Shown: positions 1 through 8,691, counted from the first letter of the stretch. The stretch is DNA of 27,414 nucleotides from Oribacterium sp. UBA4274 (GCA_002396005.1 DGVW01000116.1:1-27414); one strand, 5' to 3'. A program made the numbers and translations. Notes: generated by a model not told the origin, from the letters alone.

Positions 1-128
1 ATGCCATAAACATTAGTCCCATACACGAGACTCAGGAAGTCATCATCGTAATCGGAGAAAACCTCCGTAAAAATGTTATAAGTGGATACTTCCCCGGAGC
101 CACCACTGTCTGATGCTATATAGATCAT
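1..128. other. Left-edge stretch with open frames on both strands, coding strand undecided
   Basis: Two partial frames compete here. On the + strand a frame is open from base 3 to a TGA at 111-113 and would be the last 36 codons of a gene upstream of the HelD-like gene. On the - strand a frame opens with ATG at 128-126 and runs off the left edge. It gives an acidic peptide with several Asp and Ser residues, but no ribosome binding site precedes its ATG. Neither product is recognisable. An iteron-like site lies inside at 64-79. The adjoining sequence to the left would settle which strand codes. Confidence 0.3.
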
Positions 129-174
129 TAAACAGTGCTGCTAAACAATAATGCAAAAAGAGAATGATATAGTA

Positions 175-2229
175 ATGGAAGATAATATTTTTAAAGCAGA
201 ACAAAACCATTTAACAGAGCTTTACGACAAGCTCACCAATATGAAAACTCAGATGGAGGAGGAACTCATAGATCTCCAGAATCAGGCATCTGAAGAAAAG
301 AATACAGTAAGTGATGACCTTCAGTACGATTTCGTAGGTATCGAGGAATCTCAGGAAACTCTCATCGAGTTTGAGACCATGAGCCGTGCCGTAGAGGAGC
401 TGAATATCAGCAGCCGGACAGTAAGCACCGCTCTTGCCAAGGTCAAGAGACTCCTGCCGAGGCCTTATTTTGCACGCATCAATGTTCAATTCCCTGACGA
501 GCCGGAGGAGGAGACCTACTATATCGGAACCACCTCTGTTTCCAATGAGGAGCATGAGCCTGTAGTCATTGACTGGCGAAGTCCTATAGCTGAGGTCTAC
601 TACAATCAGCAGATGGGAGAAACCTCCTACAGTGTTGACGGCAGAAATATCCCTGTGGATCTCAAACTCCGCCGTCAGTTCGACATTGATGAGAATATAC
701 TCAAGGCTTACTTCGATACCAAGATCGCTCTGGAAGACCCGCTCCTTATACATTCGCTCACAAGGAAACGTACGGACAAGATGCAGTCCATAACCGAAAC
801 TATCCAGAAGGAGCAGAATGCTATCATCAGACACCCGGATGTACCTGTGCTTCTGGTTCAGGGTATAGCAGGTTCCGGCAAGACTTCGGTGCTTCTGCAG
901 AGAATCGCTTATCTGTTCTACAGAAGGCGTAAAACACTGCGTCCGAATCAGGTTTGTCTCATTACACTGAACCCTGTTTTCCAACAGTATATCGATCACG
1001 TTCTTCCGGAGATGGGTGAGGCCAATCCTACCACCATGACCTGGTCTGATTTCCTTGATGATCTCGGCGTAGACAGCCTGGGAGAAGCTGATATCACAGA
1101 GGCTGATTCTCTTCACCTCATAGACGAGGGACTCAAGGGCTTCAAGCTGGACGAGCGTTATCTCCACAACATCAATCTGAAGCGTGTGAGAGTCCTCGAT
1201 AAGAAGCAGATAGCAGGCGTTCTCAAAAAGTACAGAAGTTCCAGCTCCACAGCCTGGATCATCCAGACAGCCATCGAAGATCTGCAGGAGCTTGCACGTA
1301 AGAGTGCCAGAAAGATTGAGAAGAAAAACAAGGAGATGGATCTCGATACAGTGAACTTTGATGATCAGGATCCTGATGAGAACCAGTTCGGAGGTGTTGC
1401 AGAGAAGATCAGAAGTCTGGACTGGCTGGACATCGAGGCCATCGGTAAACATATCCTCGGAAAGGATGATCTGACGCCTGCCGAGTACACATATCTCAAG
1501 ATGTCTCTGACAGGTTACAGCGACCATAACACCCGCTATGTAATCGTTGATGAGGTTCAGGATTACACCGAAGCACAGCTTATGGTCATGACCAAGTATT
1601 ATAAGAATGCTCACTTCATGTTCCTGGGTGATGAGTTCCAGTCCATCCACAGCGGAACAGCAACCTTCAGAGACATTGACAACTGGTTCACCTCCTGCGG
1701 CAAGGAAGTCACCAATATGTCACTTATGACCAGCTACAGATCATCTCCGGAGATTACAAAGCTTTTCACAAGCCTTCTTCCGAAGGAGATACGTGTCCAG
1801 ACGAACTCTGTTCAGCGAGAGGGTATCGAGCCAGAGATCATAGTCTGTGAGGACCATGAGGATTATGTGGAGAAGTTAAAACGGGTAATTGCTGAGCACT
1901 CCCACGAAGAGGGTCTCACCGCAATCATCTGTCAGGACCGCAGCGGCATCAATATGATGACCAGAAGTCTCGGTGACGAAACTCCGCACATTGTCCGCCG
2001 CTATGAGGCTCTTCCAAAGAGTGGTGTAGTTCTCATGGAGCTTAAGCTTGCGAAGGGTCTGGAGTTTGATACAGTCATACTTCCTGATGTAACTGAAAGA
2101 GAGTACCCGGACAGAGAACTCTTCAGACATCGTCTGTATACCGCTATTTCCAGAGCTACAGGCAAGATCGTGATTCTTTCAGAGGGCAGGATATCTCCGC
2201 TGATTGAAATGTCAGAACAGATGTGCTAG
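175..2229 (+). CDS. helD: HelD-like RNA polymerase-associated UvrD-superfamily ATPase
   Basis: The 684-residue product resembles HelD, a superfamily 1 ATPase that in Bacillus subtilis binds core RNA polymerase and frees it from stalled or spent complexes. The first ~65 residues are charged and predicted to form a coiled coil, as in the HelD arm that enters the polymerase secondary channel. A block with VIDWRSPIAEVYY precedes the Walker A motif GIAGSGKTSV (about residues 229-238). The Walker B region YVIVDEVQDY lies near 455. The C-terminus carries LAKGLEFDTVILPDV and YTAISRATGK, the UvrD motifs V and VI. An in-frame ATG at 151 would add eight residues; the ATG at 175 is preferred because the protein then begins in the helical arm, but neither has a strong ribosome binding site. 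The pcrA-like gene follows closely on the same strand. HelD rather than an ordinary repair helicase is supported by the arm and the long spacer between motifs. Confidence 0.85.
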   Translation: MEDNIFKAEQNHLTELYDKLTNMKTQMEEELIDLQNQASEEKNTVSDDLQYDFVGIEESQETLIEFETMSRAVEELNISSRTVSTALAKVKRLLPRPYFARINVQFPDEPEEETYYIGTTSVSNEEHEPVVIDWRSPIAEVYYNQQMGETSYSVDGRNIPVDLKLRRQFDIDENILKAYFDTKIALEDPLLIHSLTRKRTDKMQSITETIQKEQNAIIRHPDVPVLLVQGIAGSGKTSVLLQRIAYLFYRRRKTLRPNQVCLITLNPVFQQYIDHVLPEMGEANPTTMTWSDFLDDLGVDSLGEADITEADSLHLIDEGLKGFKLDERYLHNINLKRVRVLDKKQIAGVLKKYRSSSSTAWIIQTAIEDLQELARKSARKIEKKNKEMDLDTVNFDDQDPDENQFGGVAEKIRSLDWLDIEAIGKHILGKDDLTPAEYTYLKMSLTGYSDHNTRYVIVDEVQDYTEAQLMVMTKYYKNAHFMFLGDEFQSIHSGTATFRDIDNWFTSCGKEVTNMSLMTSYRSSPEITKLFTSLLPKEIRVQTNSVQREGIEPEIIVCEDHEDYVEKLKRVIAEHSHEEGLTAIICQDRSGINMMTRSLGDETPHIVRRYEALPKSGVVLMELKLAKGLEFDTVILPDVTEREYPDRELFRHRLYTAISRATGKIVILSEGRISPLIEMSEQMC

Positions 2230-2303
2230 TATATCTTATCAGTTTATTTTGCTTTTTTGCATCTCGATGCAGGATGGCGTATTTATCACGGAGATCTGCA
2301 CGT

Positions 2304-4472
2304 ATGGAAGATATATTGTTTGGTTTAAATGAAGCTCAGATGGAGGCTGTCACCACGACAGAGGGTTTTGTCCGTGTCATTGCGGGCGCAGGTTCCGGCA
2401 AAACACGTGCACTCACTCACAGGTTTGCATATCTCGTGAACGATCTTGGTGTGCTTCCGGGCAACATCCTGTGCGTTACATTTACAAACAAGGCTGCCAA
2501 TGAGATGCGGCAGCGTATACATCAGCTCACCGGGGACAACGATACAGGCTATATCAATACCTTCCACGGATTTTGCGTCAATATCCTGCAGGAGGACAGT
2601 CATGCCATCAGTTATCCGAAGAGTTTCATGGTATTGGACAATGCTGACATTGACGAGATGCTCAAGATCATCTATGAGGAGAGAGGACTGACATTACGGG
2701 ACAAGACTTTCGGCAGTGCCCGTGATATGTTCGAGGTCAGGAAGTGTATCTCAGAGCCCTCATACTTTCTCGATATGATAAAGCTGCCTATAGATAAGCT
2801 TCATCAGAAGTATATGGACGCAGAAACTGTTGATGATATCCTTTTTTACGGCTATCTCTATCAGCAGCGCAAGACCTTTGCGGTAGATTACAATGACCTC
2901 ATCATACTAAGCCTCTATATCTTTGATGAAAACCCGGATATCGCACTCAAGTGGCAGCAGAGACTTGAGTATATTGAGATAGATGAGTTTCAGGACATTG
3001 ACCCTCTGCAGTACCGTCTCATGGAAGTTCTCTGCGGCTACCACAAGAATCTGTTTATCGTAGGTGATCCGGATCAGACCATCTATACCTGGAGAGGTGC
3101 CAATGTTAAGTATCTTCTTGACTTTGACAAACATTATCCCGGAACAAAAACCATCATGATGCTGGAGAACTACAGGTCAACTCCGCAGATTCTGAAGGTA
3201 TGTAACTCGCTGATCAGCAAGAACAAGCAGCGTATGAGTAAGGATCTCATTCCTGTGCTTCCGGATGGGGTTCCTGTTGTATGCCATCTTGCGGATGATT
3301 CAGTCCAGGAGGCCACCTGGATAGTCAAGAATATCGAAACTCTGCATCAGATGGGGGTTGATTACAAGGACATAACCTGTCTTTACAGAGCGCATTACGT
3401 AACGAGAACCATTGAGGAAGTTTTTCTCAAATCAAAAATACCTTACACCATCTACTCCGGGGTACAGTTCTTCGGCCGCATGGAGATAAAGGATGCCCTT
3501 TGCTATCTACGCATGATAGTTTACAAGGATGACCTTTCTTTCCGTCGTATCGCCAATGTTCCTAAGCGGAACATCGGTGTCCGCAGGATGAAGTTCCTTG
3601 AGGACTATACGGAGGAGTATGGCGGAACACTGTATCAGGCTCTCGTCAAAAACATTGACAATGAAATCTTCAAAGGGACTCAGGCGGCAGATTTTATTTC
3701 AATGATTGAAAAATTTGCCTCGACTTATGAGGACAAAACCATATCCGAAGTATTGATCTCCATTTTACATGAATCAGGATATGAAAAGATGCTTAGAACC
3801 GAAGGGTCTCAGGAACGTCTTGACAATCTCGCTGAGCTTAAGCAGGCTGTCTTTGAATTTGAGACAAGTGCCGGAGAGGAAACCAATCTTGAAAGTTATC
3901 TCAAAAATGTTGCCATGTTTTCCAACATGGACAAGACCGATGCAGACGACCGTGTGAAGCTTATGACTGTACATACTGCCAAGGGTCTGGAGTTCCCTTA
4001 TGTTTTCCTGTGCAGTATGTCGGAAGGCATATTCCCGTCCAAAAAGACCAACACTCTGGAGGGTATGGAAGAGGAGCGACGACTTGCGTTTGTTGCGTTA
4101 TCCCGGGCAGAAAAGGGCTTGTATCTGTCAGAAGCCGCCGGCAAGAACTTCGATGGTTCACCGAGATACCCGTCCAGATTTATCCTTGATATTGATCCTG
4201 AACTCCTCAGCTTTACAGAAGCGCCAAAGGCCGGACTTCTGTCAGAGACTGCAAGCTATATCAGGATGATAGACTCGCACCTTCACACCACGACCAACTC
4301 TGACCTCTTCAAAATCGGCGACAGAATAGCACATAAAGCATTTGGAAAGGGCACCATCAAGGATGTTAACATGGATAAAAATGCTTATACCATCCAGTTC
4401 GATGACATGCCTACAGAACGACAGATTTCTTTCAGAGTGAAGCTGGTGCCGTGTAAGAAAACAGAACCATAG
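2304..4472 (+). CDS. pcrA: PcrA/UvrD-family 3'-5' DNA helicase
   Basis: This is a 722-residue superfamily 1A helicase, close to the usual PcrA length. Seen motifs: Q-motif region GLNEAQMEAV, Walker A AGAGSGKT (residues 27-34), Walker B IEIDEFQDIDPLQ (about 224), motif III GDPDQTIYTWRGA (about 253), motif V TVHTAKGLEF (about 554) and motif VI RRLAFVALSRA (about 590). The last ~50 residues, starting near FKIGDRIAHKAFGKGTI, match the C-terminal Tudor-like fold by which PcrA/UvrD contacts RNA polymerase. The family unwinds DNA in repair, clears RNA polymerase and supports plasmid replication. The frame opens upstream at an ATG inside the helD stop region (2223), but the extra 27 residues look non-conserved. 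GGAGAT at 2290-2295 lies ten bases before the ATG at 2304, so that start is chosen. It probably shares a transcript with helD; a terminator follows at 4587. Confidence 0.88.
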   Translation: MEDILFGLNEAQMEAVTTTEGFVRVIAGAGSGKTRALTHRFAYLVNDLGVLPGNILCVTFTNKAANEMRQRIHQLTGDNDTGYINTFHGFCVNILQEDSHAISYPKSFMVLDNADIDEMLKIIYEERGLTLRDKTFGSARDMFEVRKCISEPSYFLDMIKLPIDKLHQKYMDAETVDDILFYGYLYQQRKTFAVDYNDLIILSLYIFDENPDIALKWQQRLEYIEIDEFQDIDPLQYRLMEVLCGYHKNLFIVGDPDQTIYTWRGANVKYLLDFDKHYPGTKTIMMLENYRSTPQILKVCNSLISKNKQRMSKDLIPVLPDGVPVVCHLADDSVQEATWIVKNIETLHQMGVDYKDITCLYRAHYVTRTIEEVFLKSKIPYTIYSGVQFFGRMEIKDALCYLRMIVYKDDLSFRRIANVPKRNIGVRRMKFLEDYTEEYGGTLYQALVKNIDNEIFKGTQAADFISMIEKFASTYEDKTISEVLISILHESGYEKMLRTEGSQERLDNLAELKQAVFEFETSAGEETNLESYLKNVAMFSNMDKTDADDRVKLMTVHTAKGLEFPYVFLCSMSEGIFPSKKTNTLEGMEEERRLAFVALSRAEKGLYLSEAAGKNFDGSPRYPSRFILDIDPELLSFTEAPKAGLLSETASYIRMIDSHLHTTTNSDLFKIGDRIAHKAFGKGTIKDVNMDKNAYTIQFDDMPTERQISFRVKLVPCKKTEP

Positions 4473-4586
4473 ATCAGTTATTTTAATGATGTAAGTGTCA
4501 AAAGTATTTGCCACTGATTGATTGGCGCTAACGCACACATCCGTGTGCAAAGTGCTGCTGAACATCATCAAACAGAAAAAGCAAAG

Positions 4587-4623
4587 GAACGGAGTCATAT
4601 ATGTGATTCCGTTCTGTTTTTTT
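4587..4623 (+). terminator. Rho-independent terminator after pcrA
   Basis: An imperfect hairpin runs over 4587-4614 (arms GAACGGAGTCA and TGATTCCGTTC, one G-U pair) and is followed by a T-run at 4617-4623. A second short hairpin, GCACAC/GTGTGC with loop ATCC, lies just upstream at 4533-4548 without a T-run. Confidence 0.75.
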
Positions 4624-4660
4624 CTCACCTAACGCAGTAATAATATTTTTTGATTTATTG

Positions 4661-4689
4661 TTGACATCCATGGGGGGATTTGGTACTAT
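4661..4689 (+). promoter_or_regulatory. Sigma-70 promoter of the tRNA-Thr gene
   Basis: A consensus -35 box TTGACA (4661-4666), a 17-base spacer and a -10 box TACTAT (4684-4689) lie about 22 bases upstream of the mature tRNA 5' end. The tRNA is therefore an independent unit. Confidence 0.8.
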
Positions 4690-4710
4690 ATCTGAGCAAC
4701 AGAAAAGCGC

Positions 4711-4783
4711 GCCGGTATAGCTCAGTTGGTAGAGCAACTGATTTGTAATCAGTAGGTCTTCGGTTCGAGTCCGAATCCCGGCT
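4711..4783 (+). tRNA. tRNA-Thr (anticodon UGU)
   Basis: A 73-base cloverleaf can be folded: D-arm GCTC/GAGC, anticodon stem ACTGA/TCAGT with loop TTTGTAA (anticodon TGT), and T-arm TTCGG/CCGAA with TTCGAGT loop. The acceptor stem pairs GCCGGTA with TCCCGGC, leaving one T-C mismatch at position 6:67. The 3' CCA is not encoded, so it must be added after transcription. The gene has its own promoter and terminator. Confidence 0.95.
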
Positions 4784-4794
4784 TTGATTAAAAG

Positions 4795-4829
4795 CTGTGT
4801 AGATGAGAAGTCATCTACACAGTTTTTTT
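4795..4829 (+). terminator. Strong terminator after tRNA-Thr
   Basis: A perfect 12-bp stem (CTGTGTAGATGA, loop GAAG, TCATCTACACAG; 4795-4822) is followed directly by seven T (4823-4829). Confidence 0.92.
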
Positions 4830-4858
4830 GTTTGTTCATGCCATACGTCAACTATCTG

Positions 4859-5482
4859 TCATTTCCCCAGGATCTTTCTCACAAACCTTTCATCAGGATG
4901 CTCCGGATCACTGCAGTATATGTCTATACGGCTGGGATCGCTGCTCCTTTGTTCAAATGCAGGGAAGAGAAAACCAAGCTCGGGTTTTCCTGCATTGAAC
5001 TCCTTGTCAACCCTCGCAACCGCACAGATGATAAACTGGAAAACCTCCTCAGATTCGCCCTGTTCCTCATTGTCAGAACCCTTTCTCGGGACATCATAAA
5101 CACCATGATATATGTAAATGCCATACTCCTGTGGGATATGGATTCCCTCTGCAAGCTGTTCGCACAGAGTCTGTACCAGAAGATCATCCTTTAAACCATA
5201 CTGAGAGAGTGCCATCAAAAGCTTATGAATGCTGTCATACCTAAGATCGCCTTTAGGGAACTCATAACTTCTCAACTGCTGATTGGTCTTTGAAAAGGGG
5301 ATGGTCTTGGCCAGTTCAAGATTTACATTTTTATCATGTGTCTTCATACTGCGGAAATCAACATTGAACGAATTGTCAATATATCCCTCCGGGTCCATAT
5401 ATGCACCCGCCGCCCTGTAGAAGCAGTTACGGCTCAGATTCATCCTTCTGGTAAGCTCCAGCATGTCATCTCTGTTGATCAT
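4859..5482 (-). CDS. Short DUF4317-family protein, function unknown
   Basis: The 207-residue product shows features I associate with DUF4317, a Firmicutes family of unknown role. These are an N-terminal SRNCFYRAAGAYMDPEG-like segment, a central HGVYDVPRKGSD motif and a C-terminal GFLFPAFEQRSSDPSRID followed by a statement-like ERFVRKILG end. Family members I know are usually around 400 residues, so this one would be a short form covering the N-terminal half. The ATG at 5482 is preferred because GAGG lies five bases upstream; a TTG just before it is also in frame. There is no signal peptide or membrane segment, so it is probably cytoplasmic. It is one of only two genes on the - strand and is divergent from the gene at 5698. 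The family call is from memory of its motifs. Confidence 0.75.
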   Translation of the reverse strand: MINRDDMLELTRRMNLSRNCFYRAAGAYMDPEGYIDNSFNVDFRSMKTHDKNVNLELAKTIPFSKTNQQLRSYEFPKGDLRYDSIHKLLMALSQYGLKDDLLVQTLCEQLAEGIHIPQEYGIYIYHGVYDVPRKGSDNEEQGESEEVFQFIICAVARVDKEFNAGKPELGFLFPAFEQRSSDPSRIDIYCSDPEHPDERFVRKILGK

Positions 5483-5599
5483 CAAAACCTCATTTCCGGA
5501 CTATCAGTTTTTTCAAGTGTATACCTGATATCAATCCCATAAACCGATATGTATACCACCTACCCAAAACACAAACAGTCCATTTTTTCTTTTTTATAT

Positions 5600-5615
5600 A
5601 CCGTATATTTGTTAT
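5600..5615 (+). repeat. Isolated iteron-like site in the promoter region of the 5698 gene
   Basis: ACCGTATATTTGTTAT matches the origin iterons (core CCGT-N5-TGTTA) although it lies ~10 kb from the origin. It sits between two divergent genes. A possible -10 box TATACT (5613-5618) overlaps its right end, though no good -35 is seen. Confidence 0.6.
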
Positions 5616-5697
5616 ACTTTGATGATGACGGCACAGTCACCTTCGATTTTTTCATTTTACCCTACAATTTCAACATTTTACAGATAAGGATTTTTTT

Positions 5698-6258
5698 ATG
5701 TTAAAGATAGATACTTCATTTACCAGAGACCAGAAGGCCAATGCTTATATCGCAGAATTCATCAATAACCGTATCATGTCACTTCTTATAAACGACATGG
5801 AAACAGCAGCAGGAAAGGACTACCTGAAGGTCAATTCCGATGATACTGAATTTCAGGAGAATATCCGTTTTTATTTCCCTGACCACTACCGGAAGCTTGA
5901 TGCGGCTGTAGCTTTTATATCCCTCCTGAAAGGTGTTAAATCAAAAGAAGCCTTCATCCCCAATATATATGAGGAGTATGCCCTCCACGCAGTGATCCAC
6001 AGCTATATCCATCAGTGTGAGGACAATGGCAGGAGCCCTGCCAAAAATATGCCTAAGGATGCCCGTAATTATGTTTACTCCATTCTCAAGGCCGAGTACC
6101 TTGAAGACGGAGAGAAGGATGAGCAGGATCCGGAGTTCCGTATGACAACATTTGAAGACATGTATGATTACGATGATTTCATCACCTACAACATGGACTA
6201 TGGCATGCTTGATCATATGACAGCAGAAGAGATAGCTGCAGCGAAAAGCAAAAACTGA
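5698..6258 (+). CDS. Hypothetical 186-residue acidic protein
   Basis: I do not recognise this protein. It is soluble, mostly helical in composition, with no signal peptide or membrane segment. The C-terminal third is rich in Asp, Glu and Tyr (FEDMYDYDDF and TAEEIAAAK). The start is supported by AAGGA at 5685-5689, eight bases before the ATG. An iteron-like site lies 83 bases upstream of the start. It is followed by a 160-base gap holding a direct repeat, so it may be transcribed alone. Confidence 0.75.
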   Translation: MLKIDTSFTRDQKANAYIAEFINNRIMSLLINDMETAAGKDYLKVNSDDTEFQENIRFYFPDHYRKLDAAVAFISLLKGVKSKEAFIPNIYEEYALHAVIHSYIHQCEDNGRSPAKNMPKDARNYVYSILKAEYLEDGEKDEQDPEFRMTTFEDMYDYDDFITYNMDYGMLDHMTAEEIAAAKSKN

Positions 6259-6338
6259 GCAGGATTAAAAAAGAGTGTCATAGTAGCACCAAAACTACAT
6301 TCACCACTGATTTTGAGAACAATCCGCGGATTATGAAA

Positions 6339-6401
6339 CATAGACTGTACTAAATTATAAACAGTCATCAGATTATAAACCATAGACTGTATCAAATTAT
6401 A
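6339..6401. repeat. Pair of 21-bp imperfect direct repeats
   Basis: Two copies of CATAGACTGTA(CT/TC)AAATTATA occupy 6339-6359 and 6381-6401, 42 bases apart start to start. The second copy ends just before the ribosome binding site of the small membrane protein gene, so the pair lies where a regulator could bind or where an mRNA leader would be. The function is unknown. Confidence 0.6.
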
Positions 6402-6418
6402 TATTGAGGAGAATTCAC

Positions 6419-6607
6419 ATGATAACTGATATCATCGGATTTTTACTTTCCGGCGTAATGCTGGTATTTATAGTATCTTTTGCGGTTTTCGGATTTGCAC
6501 TTTTTAAAAATAAAACTGAGCTTTTAGATCTTTCACGAAAAACCATGGTCTATAGCTTCCTCACATTTGCAGTCAGCATAGTGATACTGCAGTTTATATT
6601 CAGGTAA
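6419..6607 (+). CDS. Small two-helix membrane protein, function unknown
   Basis: The product has 62 residues with two hydrophobic helices, about residues 4-28 (IIGFLLSGVMLVFIVSFAVF) and 43-61 (MVYSFLTFAVSIVILQFIF). They are joined by a short charged loop KNKTELLDLSRK. The ATG at 6419 is preceded by TTGAGGAGAATTCAC, giving a good ribosome binding site with seven-base spacing. An in-frame TTG at 6404 overlaps that site and is an unlikely start. It lies 20 bases upstream of the HAD-like gene and is probably cotranscribed with it. No family is recognised. Confidence 0.7.
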   Translation: MITDIIGFLLSGVMLVFIVSFAVFGFALFKNKTELLDLSRKTMVYSFLTFAVSIVILQFIFR

Positions 6608-6627
6608 GCAGAGAAAGGAAATAAATT

Positions 6628-7149
6628 ATGTTTGATCCGGATTACAGACTTGGTCACGATACGGAATTGCTTAAGCGTAAAGACCTGGTCAGGTTTTTTG
6701 ATATTGACGGGGTTCTGGCGGTTTACGGCTATGGCTCGGATGGTATAAATGTCTGCAGTGATGAAGAGTTTGACGACTTCGTTGAAGCCCATGATATTTA
6801 CAAAACAGCCATCGGTCCTGATTTTGTGAAAGATTACATCACATCATTTTCAGAGCCTGACCGTAATTTTGTTTTAAGTTTATCCTCTACACCTACTCAG
6901 GATCAGCAGAAGATAGACTTTATAAACCGTGTATATCCCGGTCTTTTTTTACCTGAGAACATACTGTTTTCACGGGATTCCGATAAGTCGATCCTGGTCA
7001 AAAAAGTTCTTGAAGATAAGTACGAAGGTCTCAAAACACCACATCTTTTCATCGATGATGATACGAGGGTACTATATAAGCTTCAGGTTGCAGGCGTAAC
7101 AGCCGTACATATATCGAGCCTTCTGCTCCTTGCCGGCCTTACCACTTGA
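6628..7149 (+). CDS. HAD-like hydrolase/phosphatase-like protein
   Basis: The 173-residue product has a haloacid dehalogenase layout. Motif I is FFDIDGVL with the nucleophile pair Asp25 and Asp27. A motif II candidate is VLSLSST near residue 86, Lys120 or Lys125 could serve as motif III, and FIDDDTRVL (Asp143-Asp145) is motif IV. The segment between motifs I and II is short, with no large cap domain. Such proteins usually hydrolyse small phosphate esters; the substrate cannot be read from the sequence. AAAGGA lies ten bases before the ATG. It follows the small membrane protein in what looks like a two-gene unit. Confidence 0.75.
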   Translation: MFDPDYRLGHDTELLKRKDLVRFFDIDGVLAVYGYGSDGINVCSDEEFDDFVEAHDIYKTAIGPDFVKDYITSFSEPDRNFVLSLSSTPTQDQQKIDFINRVYPGLFLPENILFSRDSDKSILVKKVLEDKYEGLKTPHLFIDDDTRVLYKLQVAGVTAVHISSLLLLAGLTT

Positions 7150-7287
7150 CACACAATCCTAAGGACACACTTTCTTGACATTTACGACACAAAATCTCCA
7201 CCAAATCGACAAAATCAAGTCACACTTTTTCCGTACCATGTAACCATCAAAGAGATAAAGAACTACAGCTCTTAAGGAGGTTTACAT

Positions 7288-8691
7288 ATGTACAGAAAAG
7301 ATTTAGGAAAAAAAGTGTCAGCTATCGTTTTAAGTGCTCTGTTATTTGGATCTGTATCAGGAGTGACTATGGTAGGCATTAACCATGCAGCGCAGGTTTC
7401 AGGTCAGATCGTTGCGGACAATGCTAATGCAGGAGCAGAGGCATTCAGACAGAACGGTACATCCGGCGGAAATCAAGGCTCAGGTGCAGAGGCCGGCTCA
7501 AACCTGAATGGTGATTCCGGTAACAATGCCGCAAATGCCTTATATACAGGTGGTGATGATACCAAAACCGTTCAGGCTTCAACCGGAACCGGTGCCGCCA
7601 AATCCGTTACCGAGATAGCACAGGATACCATGCCGCAGGTTGTTTCTATCACCAACACCATAAGATATCAGCAGTATGGTTATTCTCTTTTCGGTGCTAA
7701 TGGAGAAGCCGAGGCGGCAGCAAGTGGTTCCGGTGTCATCATCGGAAAAACAGACGATGAACTTCTTGTAGTCACCAACCATCATGTTATCGAGGATTCT
7801 ACATCCCTGAGCGTCCAGTTTGTTGACGGAACCTCCGCAGATGCAGCTATAAAAGGAGAGGATGCTGAAGCTGATCTCGCCATCATCGCAGTAGATCTCA
7901 AAAACATTCCGTCAGATACATTGTCAGCAATTGAGATTGCCCAGTTTGGTGACTCAGATGCTATAGAAGTAGGAGATCAGGTAGTTGCCATCGGAAATGC
8001 CCTCGGATATGGTCAGTCCGTTACAACAGGTATAATCTCAGCAAAGGACAGAGATGTAGCAACAGATACAGGTACTGAGTCCGGCCTCCTTCAGACCGAT
8101 GCAGCCATAAATCCCGGAAACTCAGGCGGAGCTCTCCTCAATATGGAAGGTCAGGTAATCGGTATCAATGTTGCCAAGTATTCAAGCACAGACGTTGAAG
8201 GAATGGGATATTCAATCCCAAGCAACAAGGCCATCGAAGTCATCAATACTCTGGCTACAAAAACAACCAGAAGTAAAGTTTCGGAAGATAATCGCGGCTA
8301 CTTAGGCATTCAGGCCAAAACCATTGACGCCGCAACAGCAGAAGCCTATGGTATGGTACAGGGCGTATATGTTTACAAGATAGTTGACGGATCTGCTGCA
8401 GCCGCATCAGACCTGCAGGAGAGAGATGTCATCGTCAAATTCGATGACCAGAGTGTCACAAGCCTTGATGATCTGCAGGAGCTTCTCGAGAGATATGCAG
8501 CCGGTGAGACCATTACCCTCACTGTAAAGCGTCCTAACGGAAGTGAATATGATGAGAAGACCATTTCCGTAACATTGACAGCAGATCCTGATTCACAGAA
8601 GAATCCTGACCAGTCTATGGCACAGGCCAATGAAAGCGAACAGCAATTCCGTGACTTCGTTCAGGCTTTACCTCAGTTCTTCAGGAACTGA
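7288..8691 (+). CDS. HtrA/DegP-type serine protease with PDZ domain
   Basis: The 467-residue protein starts with a signal anchor (about residues 9-33). A Gly/Asn/Ser-rich linker follows to ~residue 100, then a trypsin-like domain with His166 (TNHHVIE), Asp196 (ADLAII) and Ser279 (NPGNSGG). One PDZ domain follows at about 335-430. This is the usual architecture of Gram-positive HtrA proteases, which degrade or refold damaged proteins on the outer face of the membrane. The linker is longer and more low-complexity than usual. The start has an excellent ribosome binding site (AAGGAGG at about 7274). A terminator follows at 8781. TTGACA occurs at about 7173 upstream, but no convincing -10 box goes with it. 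Confidence 0.93.
   Translation: MYRKDLGKKVSAIVLSALLFGSVSGVTMVGINHAAQVSGQIVADNANAGAEAFRQNGTSGGNQGSGAEAGSNLNGDSGNNAANALYTGGDDTKTVQASTGTGAAKSVTEIAQDTMPQVVSITNTIRYQQYGYSLFGANGEAEAAASGSGVIIGKTDDELLVVTNHHVIEDSTSLSVQFVDGTSADAAIKGEDAEADLAIIAVDLKNIPSDTLSAIEIAQFGDSDAIEVGDQVVAIGNALGYGQSVTTGIISAKDRDVATDTGTESGLLQTDAAINPGNSGGALLNMEGQVIGINVAKYSSTDVEGMGYSIPSNKAIEVINTLATKTTRSKVSEDNRGYLGIQAKTIDAATAEAYGMVQGVYVYKIVDGSAAAASDLQERDVIVKFDDQSVTSLDDLQELLERYAAGETITLTVKRPNGSEYDEKTISVTLTADPDSQKNPDQSMAQANESEQQFRDFVQALPQFFRN

Noticed and set aside
211..1650. Long 479-codon open frame on the - strand opposite helD
   Set aside because: It mirrors the helD frame with no family motif or ribosome binding site; the + strand carries complete helicase motifs.
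4784..5194. + strand open frames opposite the DUF4317 gene
   Set aside because: They start inside the tRNA terminator and lie fully over the recognisable - strand protein.
6063..6076. CCGTAATTATGTTT inside the 186-residue gene, and a similar CCGTAATTTTGTTT near 6871, as iterons
   Set aside because: Both miss the final A of the core and lie in coding sequence, so they were not counted.
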